Both the position numbers and the translations under genes were made by a program. The notes under the pieces were generated by a model. That model did not search any database. It was not told the origin of the DNA and saw only the letters and a list, made by a program, of their open reading frames with translations. Shown one piece after another: positions 32,016-40,201 of a DNA stretch of 64,000 nucleotides. Where the stretch lies: IMG/VR virus record IMGVR_UViG_3300045993_000562, positions 1-64,000 of that record; one strand, given 5' to 3'. Within the stretch, counting starts at the first letter, position 1, and the number at the start of each line of letters is the position of its first letter. The stretch comes from a virus.

Positions 32016-32408
32016 TTACAACGCTTCGATCATTTCCTTGATTTCTTCAGGCGTCTTGTTTGCCAGTGCTTCACCTTCTTTGGCAGCCAAGATAGACAAG
32101 AGATACTGCTTCTTAGTCTTATTAGCCACTGCGTTAGCAGAAGCTTCATCTTCAGCCAGGCGAGTATCAATCACATGCTTGATGATGTCAAACTTCAACT
32201 GAGTCGTAGTGCTGACCTCAGTTTTCTTCGTTACGAACGAAATCTCGTTACCAGATTTTAACTCCTGGTACAGAGGTTTGATCATATCGTCCAGATTTAC
32301 AGAACCAGCACGGCCTGAAAGTGGAACGTCAAAGAGGTCTTCTACTACCAACGAGCCCTTAGGCGTGTCGAAGCGAAGTTTAGCACGAGCTGCTTTTTCG
32401 AATAACAT
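32016..32408 (-). CDS. hypothetical protein
   Basis: A 130-aa protein: N-terminal beta-rich half (KLRFDTPKGSLVVEDLFDVPL), C-terminal helical half with an Ala/Lys/Glu-rich stretch. Probably in one operon with the DUF2135 gene upstream. No family recognised. Confidence 0.55.
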   Translation of the reverse strand: MLFEKAARAKLRFDTPKGSLVVEDLFDVPLSGRAGSVNLDDMIKPLYQELKSGNEISFVTKKTEVSTTTQLKFDIIKHVIDTRLAEDEASANAVANKTKKQYLLSILAAKEGEALANKTPEEIKEMIEAL

Positions 32409-32421
32409 GGCTGTTCCTTTC

Positions 32422-34437
32422 TTAGAACACTACTTTAACTACACGATTGAAGCTACCCTTAACGCGGCACAGAACACTGTTGCGCTGAGTAGAGGAGAAC
32501 CCGATGCCGCTTAGTTGGTGATCAGAATTGTCCGTTTTCATCTTGGACCCTACGACCTCCAATACCTTACGGTGGGGGGTTAGCTCTTCAGCCAGGAACT
32601 CATTGAAGAATCCACGGGCTTGGCCATCATTGACACATCCGTCCAACATGAACATGTAATGCTTATTACCAACTACCTTGTCGTCCCAGTGGTTTGGAGA
32701 CAGCATGACTACGGAAGCCTTGTGGAAAGACTCTGTAGAAACACCCCAAACTTCCTTAGATGACTTAGAGGAAGGTAACGACTCAACGATCTCAAATCCA
32801 CTGGCGTGAGTGTACTTGATCTTGGCTACGGTGACGGTGACGCCATTAGGTACCGCCTTAGCGTAGTGAATACTGTGGATGATTCCATCGTACTCAATCT
32901 CAATGTCAAAACCAAAGTCCACGTTCTCACGTTTACTGAAGTTATGGACCTCAAGACGGTAATTACCCTCTTTCATGTTACGGCGATTTGGATAGCAGAT
33001 ATTCTCTACTGGAGTGCGGGTCGAACCGTGCCCAGCATTCATATCTACGTCTAATACCCCCCTGGTTGAAGCACTATGTTTACTACGGAAGCAGATTTCG
33101 TTACCGCCAGGCTCCATCATGTGCAAGTCCAAGTCATCGTGGTTGAACCAAGACAACGAGCAACGTAGGTCTCCATCAACCTTACCACCAGCCTGTTTGA
33201 CACGCTCTTTGATGGAGTCTGCAACTTCACCGATATACGACCAGGAGAAGTTGTTAGGCCACTTAAGCATACACTTAGCTGAAGGGTCAACTGGTGCAAT
33301 GAGACTGACGAGGTTACTAGTATGGCGATTCTCCACAAACACTTCTATGGATTCAGCCTTAGGCAAGACGTTATGCAAGAAGGTGTCAATGTTGATTTCT
33401 TCCACCTTGTCAAAGTTCTTGACGTTCTCGGTAACGCCACTTGCAATCACATCGAATACGTCCTTAGACATCTTCTTCTTGGCTTCACGATCTGCAAACA
33501 GAATGTTGTTCACAGTGATGTCGTCGATGGTAGCGTATCTGCGCTCCAGGGCCGTATCCAAGCCTAGCTCGTGTATTGTAGCTTTGGCTTTTTCCACCAT
33601 CGCTTTAGTTACTAGAGCTGTAGGTCGCTTGTAGTTAGTAGGGGCCACCATGGCTTCAAATGACTTTACAGCGTGTTCCAGGTCCTTACCTTCTGATAGG
33701 TCGACCATCAATGTTCCAATGGAGGAATTACGGATCTTACATACCGCCCCACCAGCCTTGATCTTGGACCAGCAGAAGACATCCCGATCAACATCAGTGA
33801 CTAAGCCACTGAATATGATTTTCAGAACCTTAAAGGCCTTAACGAGACCTTCATGTTCTTCCCCACGATACAGAGACTTTTGGCCAATTAGCTCCAGAAC
33901 GGTATTGATGGAGTCCTCGGTTATCTCTGTGAGACTACGTAACAACACGTCCTTAGACGAACGAGCCTCAGAAAGACGTGGTCCGATCTCCTTACCGTCA
34001 ATTACATTGGCGGCAGGAATCTGAGCGAAGAAGTGATTCCATGTTATGGTCTCTACGGCTGTAGCTTCATAGTTCTTGTCGAGGCCGGCCATATTCTCCG
34101 TATGGAAAAAGGGCTCTTCGATGACGCTAGCTTTGATTAGGGCTGACATGGCACCTGCTACTACTTGGTAGAATCCTTCAGCCTTAACATCCCACACACT
34201 GATGAGCTTACCGTCAACCACGGCTACTACGTCACCTACATCACGGATGAACTTCCTGCAGCACTGGCAATCATGCTCTGTGCGTTCACGGAACTTTGGG
34301 TTGGTACCTTCTGGAAAGCTATTGAGATACGTGTTCCACAAGACGTCCTTCGCTAGACGCACTCGAAACAGGTCCATACCTTTCATGCTGTTGAACTGAT
34401 TAGTTACAGCAGCTTTTAAACTCAAAAACTGTGACAT
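32422..34437 (-). CDS. large protein with a DUF2135-like domain
   Basis: A 671-aa protein. N-terminal CQCC cysteine cluster (about residues 55-60). The C-terminal half has the DUF2135/YfaP-like pattern SLSWFNHDDLDLHMMEPGG...GVLDVDMN...PVENICYPN...GNYRLEVHNF, a beta-sandwich found in bacterial ternary complexes with vWA or protease partners. Cytoplasmic, no signal peptide. With the 130-aa gene it forms a two-gene unit ending in a terminator. Function unknown. Confidence 0.6.
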   Translation of the reverse strand: MSQFLSLKAAVTNQFNSMKGMDLFRVRLAKDVLWNTYLNSFPEGTNPKFRERTEHDCQCCRKFIRDVGDVVAVVDGKLISVWDVKAEGFYQVVAGAMSALIKASVIEEPFFHTENMAGLDKNYEATAVETITWNHFFAQIPAANVIDGKEIGPRLSEARSSKDVLLRSLTEITEDSINTVLELIGQKSLYRGEEHEGLVKAFKVLKIIFSGLVTDVDRDVFCWSKIKAGGAVCKIRNSSIGTLMVDLSEGKDLEHAVKSFEAMVAPTNYKRPTALVTKAMVEKAKATIHELGLDTALERRYATIDDITVNNILFADREAKKKMSKDVFDVIASGVTENVKNFDKVEEINIDTFLHNVLPKAESIEVFVENRHTSNLVSLIAPVDPSAKCMLKWPNNFSWSYIGEVADSIKERVKQAGGKVDGDLRCSLSWFNHDDLDLHMMEPGGNEICFRSKHSASTRGVLDVDMNAGHGSTRTPVENICYPNRRNMKEGNYRLEVHNFSKRENVDFGFDIEIEYDGIIHSIHYAKAVPNGVTVTVAKIKYTHASGFEIVESLPSSKSSKEVWGVSTESFHKASVVMLSPNHWDDKVVGNKHYMFMLDGCVNDGQARGFFNEFLAEELTPHRKVLEVVGSKMKTDNSDHQLSGIGFSSTQRNSVLCRVKGSFNRVVKVVF

Positions 34438-34465
34438 ATTCCCTCCTTAGGGGTATGTTGATTAA

Positions 34466-34493
34466 AAACAAACCCAGATTACTCCAGGTTTGT
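34466..34493 (-). terminator. intrinsic terminator (shared loop sequence)
   Basis: ACAAACC/GGGTTTGT stem with loop TGGAGTAATCT, then TTTTTAATC. The terminator at 40037 has the same loop sequence. Confidence 0.8.
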
Positions 34494-34499
34494 TCCGCG

Positions 34500-35384
34500 T
34501 TACTTGCCGCCAGTAAACATTGGCCAGTAGGACACTTTTGCGTTTGGCTTGATCTCGTTCCACTTCGGATGGTTACCCGTTGTTTCACGTAGCTCGTCTA
34601 TATGACTTGCAATACAGGCCTTCAGCTTAGCCAGGTTCTTGATCTTCTCCGCAGACTTATAGTTATACGTTACCAAGTTGATCTGAACGGCCACTGACGG
34701 AACAGTAGTTTGGCTCAGGTTTGGATAGCGTAAGTTAGTCTGTGAGTAGGAACCTAGTTTGCCCAGTACGTCCATGCGGTCGAACGGGACCAGTTTGTAC
34801 GTTGCACTAGTCAAGTCCTTGGCCCAACTTGCAGGCTGACCTGCTACAATCATGATGGCGTCAACTTGACCGGCCTTCAACGCTTGCAAGGCACCGGCTT
34901 CATTGTCAAACTGGGTCAACGAGAATGGACGGATGTTAGCAGCACCGAACAGGATACGGGAAGTAATGTAACCACCGCCGTAAGCTCCTACCTTCTTCTG
35001 GAACAAGTCCGAGAAGCGGTTGATGTTTGGGTTGCTACTAGAGGCAACGATATGCAACTCAGAGTTGAACAGGGGCATGAATATACGCACGTTATCAACC
35101 ATCGGGTCGTTTTCGATCATCTTACGACCGAGTACGACGTCTGACTGGACGAACGCCAAGCTTGCTTCATTGTTCAACAGACCGTCGAGTGCCTGAATGG
35201 AGCCGGCTGCTGGAGACTCCAATAGCACTGGGGACTTGCAGACTTCGGTCATCTGAGCAAACAGCTTGCTGTACACGCTGTTAGAACTTGATCCAGTCTT
35301 GACGACCAGGTCGATCTTTGGAGCCACTTCTGCATGTGCAAAGGTAGCGAAGAGTAGTGCGATTGTGAAGAATAGCTTTTTCAT
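34500..35384 (-). CDS. TAXI-family periplasmic solute-binding protein
   Basis: A 294-aa protein with a clear signal peptide (MKKLFFTIALLFATFAHA) and the TAXI/NMT1-like pattern KTGSSSNSVY...GSIQALDGLLNNEASLAFVQSDV...GAYGGGYITSRIL. In bacteria these bind small organic acids or glutamate-like ligands and hand them to TRAP permeases. It is uncommon in phages. There is no permease gene in this window, so it may use a host system, act as a decoy, or serve as a periplasmic scaffold with the membrane proteins encoded just upstream. Confidence 0.75.
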   Translation of the reverse strand: MKKLFFTIALLFATFAHAEVAPKIDLVVKTGSSSNSVYSKLFAQMTEVCKSPVLLESPAAGSIQALDGLLNNEASLAFVQSDVVLGRKMIENDPMVDNVRIFMPLFNSELHIVASSSNPNINRFSDLFQKKVGAYGGGYITSRILFGAANIRPFSLTQFDNEAGALQALKAGQVDAIMIVAGQPASWAKDLTSATYKLVPFDRMDVLGKLGSYSQTNLRYPNLSQTTVPSVAVQINLVTYNYKSAEKIKNLAKLKACIASHIDELRETTGNHPKWNEIKPNAKVSYWPMFTGGK

Positions 35385-35393
35385 GTTATCCCC

Positions 35394-35597
35394 TTACTTG
35401 TCTTGCGGTTGTGGTGCCGGCGCAGAGTAGGATCCATAAGGATCGTTGTTATTCTGAGCTGGGACTTGTTGCTGAGGTTGATCTGCCGCTACGCCTTCCG
35501 GTGCACGACCCTCTTGATAGTACTTGAGACCTACCAGTGCAGCGACCAGGACGATAGCCCCGATTACGCCCATGATGATGTTTTTCTTGCCTTCCAT
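35394..35597 (-). CDS. small single-pass membrane protein
   Basis: A 67-aa protein: basic N-terminus, one transmembrane helix (about residues 7-26), then a Pro/Gln-rich periplasmic tail. Encoded between the TAXI protein and the coiled-coil membrane protein, probably part of the same complex. Confidence 0.6.
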   Translation of the reverse strand: MEGKKNIIMGVIGAIVLVAALVGLKYYQEGRAPEGVAADQPQQQVPAQNNNDPYGSYSAPAPQPQDK

Positions 35598-35608
35598 TTG
35601 TGTTTCTC

Positions 35609-36346
35609 CTAGTGTCTAACTGGTTGTAGTTGAACAACCTGAACTGCCGGAACGTACTCTCCGGATCCGAATGCCGGCAAAGTCATTGGTGTCTTACGGC
35701 TCAGAATTACGTTGAGCTTGGACTGTGACTCGGCCAACTGCTTTTGTACTTCATTGATAGCGACACGTGCACCTTCCGCTTCTTTACCGGACTTCTGGTT
35801 GAAAGTGAAAGCACCGAGTGCCGATTTGAAAGCCTGTCCAATCTTGTATTGGGCTTCTGCTTTCTGCACTTCACGCTGGAACGTTTCGTGATCTTTCAAT
35901 GATTGGTTACGTAGATTGATCATTTCGATACCAGCACCTTTTAGCATACTGATCTGGTTAGACCAATCTGCTAATTCTTCAGGAGACAGTGTTCCCCTAT
36001 GTTCCTTGAGCAAGTTATCCAGTTGCATAACTTGAGCGTTGGACTCTGCAATACGCTTTTCTGTATTAGCAATCTGATCTGCATGGTTACGCAACTCACG
36101 TTTCAGTTTGGCAATAGGGTCAACCCTGATAGCCATTTCCCACATGCGATAGCTCAGTTGAGCCATAGCTTCGGAAATTGCCGGCAAGAAAAACCATAGT
36201 GACATGAAGAACAATCCACAGAGAGCAATAGTGACCATGTTAAGGGCCATACTTGCTAGGATTGGCAATGCGTAGAAACCGATACCGCCAGCTAGGGCGA
36301 GACCGATTACCCACTTAAGGTTCTTCACCTTATTTGGATCGTCCAT
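35609..36346 (-). CDS. two-TM coiled-coil membrane protein
   Basis: A 245-aa protein with two adjacent transmembrane helices (about residues 12-30 and 36-56) and a long heptad-rich region (about residues 80-210). Resembles a membrane-anchored scaffold. First gene of the group with the 67-aa membrane protein and the TAXI protein. Confidence 0.6.
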   Translation of the reverse strand: MDDPNKVKNLKWVIGLALAGGIGFYALPILASMALNMVTIALCGLFFMSLWFFLPAISEAMAQLSYRMWEMAIRVDPIAKLKRELRNHADQIANTEKRIAESNAQVMQLDNLLKEHRGTLSPEELADWSNQISMLKGAGIEMINLRNQSLKDHETFQREVQKAEAQYKIGQAFKSALGAFTFNQKSGKEAEGARVAINEVQKQLAESQSKLNVILSRKTPMTLPAFGSGEYVPAVQVVQLQPVRH

Positions 36347-36372
36347 ACTTTACTCCTTGTTTGTTTAGAAAA

Positions 36373-36457
36373 TGGTGCCCGGAAGAGAATTCGAATCTCC
36401 ACACCTCACGGCGACCCGCCCTAAACGGGTTGCGTCTACCAGTTCCGCCATCCGGGC
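36373..36457 (-). tRNA. tRNA-Leu(TAG)
   Basis: Acceptor GCCCGGA/TCCGGGC, Leu-type D arm, anticodon stem ACCCG/CGGGT with loop TTTAGGG (anticodon TAG), long variable arm, T loop TTCGAAT, encoded CCA. Confidence 0.92.
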
Positions 36458-36464
36458 CGATACT

Positions 36465-36761
36465 TTAAGACTTGATGATCACAACTTCACTGCCTGGAAG
36501 ATGAACGATTTGGATACCGATTACAGCCAGAGCCTGAACAACGTCGCCCAGGTCCTTTTGTGCCGCAGCCAATTTACGTGCTGAGTCTTGTACACCCAAC
36601 GTTAGAATTTGGTGTACGTCTTCCAAAGCTTGGACGTGGAGATGTGCTTCATCACGTTCGATACTGTACTTAACACGCTTAACGTCGTTCATTGTGTAGC
36701 GTTCCATGAGGATGTCGTACATGTCCTTAGGGATGGTTACTTCTGTTCTTGGATCTGGCAT
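36465..36761 (-). CDS. hypothetical protein
   Basis: A 98-aa mostly helical protein with a C-terminal beta stretch (IQIVHLPGSEVVIIK). Follows the promoter at 36799 and precedes tRNA-Leu. No family recognised. Confidence 0.55.
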   Translation of the reverse strand: MPDPRTEVTIPKDMYDILMERYTMNDVKRVKYSIERDEAHLHVQALEDVHQILTLGVQDSARKLAAAQKDLGDVVQALAVIGIQIVHLPGSEVVIIKS

Positions 36762-36798
36762 TTGAATCTCCTGTTGTGTTTAAAATGTCCTACACTTA

Positions 36799-36827
36799 CT
36801 TATACCAAATTATACACTCGAAACTTA
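36799..36827 (-). promoter_or_regulatory. phage promoter (weak -35, TATAAG)
   Basis: TTTGGTATAAG extended -10 with TAAGTT at the -35 position. Upstream of the 36465 gene and tRNA-Leu. Confidence 0.6.
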
Positions 36828-36831
36828 ACGG

Positions 36832-37455
36832 CTACAAGTTAACATTTGAGAAAGAAGTATGTAGGTCCAAGACAGTACTATCCCCATCAATCTTGTCAAG
36901 ACTAGTACCCATCCACGCCTCAAATTTGTCATCTCGATGTACGAACATCTCGATAGCTATTTGAGTGAGTAGAGGTTTGGCCATATCCAAGAACGGTATT
37001 ACCTGACCATCAGGAACGTATACGAACCGTTTCAGTAGTTGGTAGTACCCACCTTGACAGATGCTGACGTGAGTGTTACTGGCACATGCAAATCCATCAC
37101 CACGAAAGTTCCTCTTTTCAGGAATGCTCTCTATGGCTGTAACGGCAGTAGCCAGTCGTTCCAAAGCCAACTCACGACCCTGAGACTTGATAAATGGAAA
37201 CCTCCCTTTAGGAACTTCCAGATCGGCAGGGAACGAATCCAACCCCATATGGGAGTCGATAGTTTCAGTCACTACCGCCTCTTGGGGATGAGGGACGGCA
37301 ATAGCTGCAGCCAGGTGTTGTAGTCCTTCAAGGTCTTGAACAATCTTGAAGGCCAGTGTCACAGTGCTGCTACGCATACTGACTACGCCCAACTCATTTC
37401 TCTTTGTGACTATACGCTGATTTGGCAGGTATATTACTGATGGGTGATTACGCAT
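36832..37455 (-). CDS. hypothetical protein
   Basis: A 207-aa mixed alpha/beta protein. Encoded directly downstream of the AAA+ ATPase with a short gap, so possibly its partner. No family recognised. Confidence 0.55.
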   Translation of the reverse strand: MRNHPSVIYLPNQRIVTKRNELGVVSMRSSTVTLAFKIVQDLEGLQHLAAAIAVPHPQEAVVTETIDSHMGLDSFPADLEVPKGRFPFIKSQGRELALERLATAVTAIESIPEKRNFRGDGFACASNTHVSICQGGYYQLLKRFVYVPDGQVIPFLDMAKPLLTQIAIEMFVHRDDKFEAWMGTSLDKIDGDSTVLDLHTSFSNVNL

Positions 37456-37464
37456 AAAAGCCTT

Positions 37465-38685
37465 TCAGAGCATGTGTTCGTAGGAGTATTCTCTAGTAGG
37501 CTGGCGGGTGACGTTAACTACTACACCATTCTTCCTATAGATAAACATACCCGCCGCAGCGTCCATTTTCTCCATGTCAAATGGGGTAATTGTTAAAGTC
37601 TCCACCACTACACGATTAGTATCGTACTTTGGTTTAAGACCATTGCCGACAGAGGATCCGAAGATATTAAGGCTTTTAGATACCTCACCCAGTTCTAGAT
37701 CCAACATACTCCCCTCGCCTTCTACTGCCCCATCCTCTATCACCAGGATATTGAAAGAGCTACAAGTAGGGTTGAGATTCATCGTGGAGGTGCTAATCTT
37801 CAATTTCTCCTGCCCGCGGTACGCCTCCACCACACAAAGTGAGGTACCTTCACTCATAGGCTTGGCATTTAAGAACTTGATTACCTCCGCTGCGGTTTCG
37901 TTGTAGCGGTTCATTTCCTCTACTATGGCCTGCAACATATCGAAGTTGAACTTAGAAAACAACGCCCCAGCCTTGCACACGGATTCTGTGTTACTAGCGT
38001 TAATCAGATTCACCTTGCAGTAGTCAATGATGAACTCGTTATCCAGACCCTTATAGTCTAGGGAGTAGAAGAATCGACCGGGCCTATTGATCATGTGGTC
38101 ATCAATCTTGCTTACGTCATTACACGTAATGATGAACATACGCTTCTGCTGGAATACACCGTCGAACAGAGTTAGGATGCTTTCCTGAGGATTAATCTGT
38201 TCGGCATCGTCGTAACCTTTTCTGTAAGTCTTTTCAAACTCATCAAAGATGACACAAAGGGGTTGCTGAATACTGCTCAGAAACGTGTTGAAGGCTTCAC
38301 CGTGGTATGGTGAGGTAATGAGTATGGTAGGCATGTTCAAATGATCAGCAAGATCTATCGAAAGAATACGAGCCAACAAGGTTTTACCACAACCCTTTTC
38401 CCCGGTAAGCATAACGCCGGTGTTGTTTGGTCTCTGAGTAAACGTATTGATAATACGGTCACGAGTCTGGGCCGCATTACCGTACAGCTTCGATTGTTTG
38501 AAAGGTTCTACCGCCTGTAGGTAATACCCCAGTTTTTCATCGTACACTACGATGTAGTTACAAGGAGGCAGTAGTTCATGTACTACCGGTAAAGTGGGCA
38601 TATCACCCCGTTTAATTACCATAAGGTTACTTCCCTTCGCTACAAATATTGTATCCGAAGGAAGTTTTTCAATCAGTTGATTCAT
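37465..38685 (-). CDS. AAA+ ATPase
   Basis: A 406-aa protein with Walker A LTGEKGCGKTLL (93-104), Walker B CVIFDEFE (about 143-150), sensor-1 asparagine in IITCND and an arginine-finger region MINRPGRFFY, matching the BCS1/FtsH-like AAA core. The C-terminal domain is unique. Likely a remodelling ATPase acting on a phage or host complex; no protease domain follows. Overlaps the upstream HNH gene by 4 nt. Confidence 0.75.
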   Translation of the reverse strand: MNQLIEKLPSDTIFVAKGSNLMVIKRGDMPTLPVVHELLPPCNYIVVYDEKLGYYLQAVEPFKQSKLYGNAAQTRDRIINTFTQRPNNTGVMLTGEKGCGKTLLARILSIDLADHLNMPTILITSPYHGEAFNTFLSSIQQPLCVIFDEFEKTYRKGYDDAEQINPQESILTLFDGVFQQKRMFIITCNDVSKIDDHMINRPGRFFYSLDYKGLDNEFIIDYCKVNLINASNTESVCKAGALFSKFNFDMLQAIVEEMNRYNETAAEVIKFLNAKPMSEGTSLCVVEAYRGQEKLKISTSTMNLNPTCSSFNILVIEDGAVEGEGSMLDLELGEVSKSLNIFGSSVGNGLKPKYDTNRVVVETLTITPFDMEKMDAAAGMFIYRKNGVVVNVTRQPTREYSYEHML

Positions 38686-39149
38686 TTCACACTCCTAGTG
38701 TTTTCAGTTAAAGGTCCAATGTACTTCACGAATGCTCGTTCCCAGCCAGTACCCATTTCAATCTGAGCCTGACGTAGTGGTACTTTTCCAGCGCATACCT
38801 GATCATGAAGCTCCTCTTCTAAAAGGTTCTTCATCCAGGCGTTACTAGGTCCCTTCCACTCTTGGAGTTGAAGGTTATCAGAGTCAAGCCAGTTGCCACC
38901 TAGACTGGTAGGTATAATGTGGTCCAGCTCATACTGACTTCTTGCGTGTTTAGAAAGATCTAGTTTTTCCATCAAACGGAACTTCTCAGATTCTAATTGA
39001 GCGTACGTAGGATGATTCTCCTCCAGCCACTCATTGGAGCAGATTTGTTCTAAAGTTATGGATACGTCTACGGACCCATCTGCCAACGCTGGGGTAGGGG
39101 TACATGAGAACAAGGTCGCGGTTAAGAATAGTGTAAAGAGTTGTTTCAT
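38682..39149 (-). CDS. exported HNH nuclease-like protein
   Basis: A 155-aa protein with an N-terminal signal peptide (Cys16 in LFSC suggests a lipoprotein, or cleavage after ALA) and an HNH motif YELDHIIPTSLGG...NLQ. An exported HNH nuclease is unusual; it could cut DNA in the periplasm, for instance incoming competitor DNA. A second exported HNH protein is encoded at 53274. Confidence 0.65.
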   Translation of the reverse strand: MKQLFTLFLTATLFSCTPTPALADGSVDVSITLEQICSNEWLEENHPTYAQLESEKFRLMEKLDLSKHARSQYELDHIIPTSLGGNWLDSDNLQLQEWKGPSNAWMKNLLEEELHDQVCAGKVPLRQAQIEMGTGWERAFVKYIGPLTENTRSVK

Positions 39150-39190
39150 AGATCCCTCGGCTAAGTTAAATAAGCATCTGCTACACTATT

Positions 39191-39219
39191 CTTATACCAC
39201 TATGACGTTACGTAATTGA
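39191..39219 (-). promoter_or_regulatory. phage promoter (TCAATT-N17-TATAAG)
   Basis: -35 TCAATT, 17-bp spacer ending GTGG, -10 TATAAG. Drives the HNH, AAA+ and 36832 genes. Confidence 0.8.
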
Positions 39220-39439
39220 CTATCCCATATATCCAAGCTCCAGCGAAAAAGAAGCAGGATATGAATACACCCCATTGCTTAGCCTTATACGTTATATAGA
39301 ACCAGAAGGGCTGAGCTACTAGCCCTACTATAGCGCCGTAGAACCTGCTCTCAGCTGACACCCCGTTAACCAACCACATGGCCGTAACGCTAGTAATAGG
39401 GATGACTACTTGTGCTATCTTCCCCCAGTTCCAGCTCAT
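39200..39439 (-). CDS. small membrane protein
   Basis: A 79-aa protein with two to three hydrophobic segments and the pattern VAQPFWFYITYKAKQWGVFI, which I have seen in small phage and bacterial inner-membrane proteins. Function unknown. Its stop lies in the promoter at 39191. Confidence 0.6.
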   Translation of the reverse strand: MSWNWGKIAQVVIPITSVTAMWLVNGVSAESRFYGAIVGLVAQPFWFYITYKAKQWGVFISCFFFAGAWIYGIVNYVTS

Positions 39440-39927
39440 ACCATCCTCTGATTGATTCTCTTCCAGTCTTTAGCCTTCTTTTTAACCTCAGCAGCTAACT
39501 CCTCGATAGTGTCAACCTGTCTGATTCCATAGCGCTTACAAGTGATGTCTACGTTACCTTTACGCCAGTATCCCTCTGGGCAACACACGACTACGTCATC
39601 GTTGGCGTGCAGGCCAAGTTCCAGCAGGGTGATTGGGGATTTGGTTTCTTTATCGAAGTAAAAGACTACTAGGTGGGCTAAATCAGTGTTATCAAGCTCC
39701 CACTCTACCTGTTCTCGGAACTGCTTATTTTCAATTTCCTGTTTCCATGTCGAGTCCCAGTCATTTCTACGTGGATTCATTATTACTATATCTTCGTTTT
39801 CTAGCAGACGAACGAGTTTTTCTTGCCATCTTTCAGCGGTGTCCCCTTCAATGGATCCCGCTGTGAAAATACGAAATTTGTAGAAAGCTTCGGTAGGGAT
39901 CGGGTTTGGTGCTTTTATTTGAATCAA
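39436..39927 (-). CDS. nucleoside 2-deoxyribosyltransferase-like protein
   Basis: A 163-aa protein with the Nuc_deoxyrib_tr pattern: FRIFTAGSIEG near the N-terminus, IMNPRR, and a later TKSPITLLELGL containing the nucleophile glutamate. Relatives transfer or hydrolyse nucleoside-type glycosidic bonds. Located downstream of the NAMPT/Prs-like genes, so it may also act on NAD-derived molecules. Confidence 0.65.
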   Translation of the reverse strand: MIQIKAPNPIPTEAFYKFRIFTAGSIEGDTAERWQEKLVRLLENEDIVIMNPRRNDWDSTWKQEIENKQFREQVEWELDNTDLAHLVVFYFDKETKSPITLLELGLHANDDVVVCCPEGYWRKGNVDITCKRYGIRQVDTIEELAAEVKKKAKDWKRINQRMV

Positions 39928-40036
39928 TTTGAACCTCCTTTAAAAATATGGTAAACTGTTTAAATGATTAATAGTACTGAGGTGAGAAAATGTTCTGTTG
40001 ATCCTGATACTTACGTTCATGTCTTACCTTGACGTA

Positions 40037-40068
40037 AAACAAAGCCCAGATTACTCCAGGCTTTGTTT
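40037..40068 (-). terminator. intrinsic terminator (shared loop sequence)
   Basis: AACAAAGCC/GGGCTTTGTT stem with loop TGGAGTAATCT, then TTTT. Ends the NAD-related operon. Confidence 0.85.
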
Positions 40069-40072
40069 GTTG

Positions 40073-40201
40073 TTAACTACATACGGCCTTCAGTGTTAGA
40101 AGCGACACTACAGACGAGATAGCACTGATAACTACTACGACTACTATCATCATTATCAACACCTGAGTTTCTGTACTCCCAACTTTACGCTTGTATTCCA
40201 T
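40073..40201 (-). CDS. 42-aa membrane protein
   Basis: ATG at 40201 overlaps the end of the NAMPT-like gene and has a strong GAGGAG site. Basic N-terminus and one transmembrane helix (about residues 14-36). Last gene of the operon before the terminator. Confidence 0.6.
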   Translation of the reverse strand: MEYKRKVGSTETQVLIMMIVVVVVISAISSVVSLLTLKAVCS

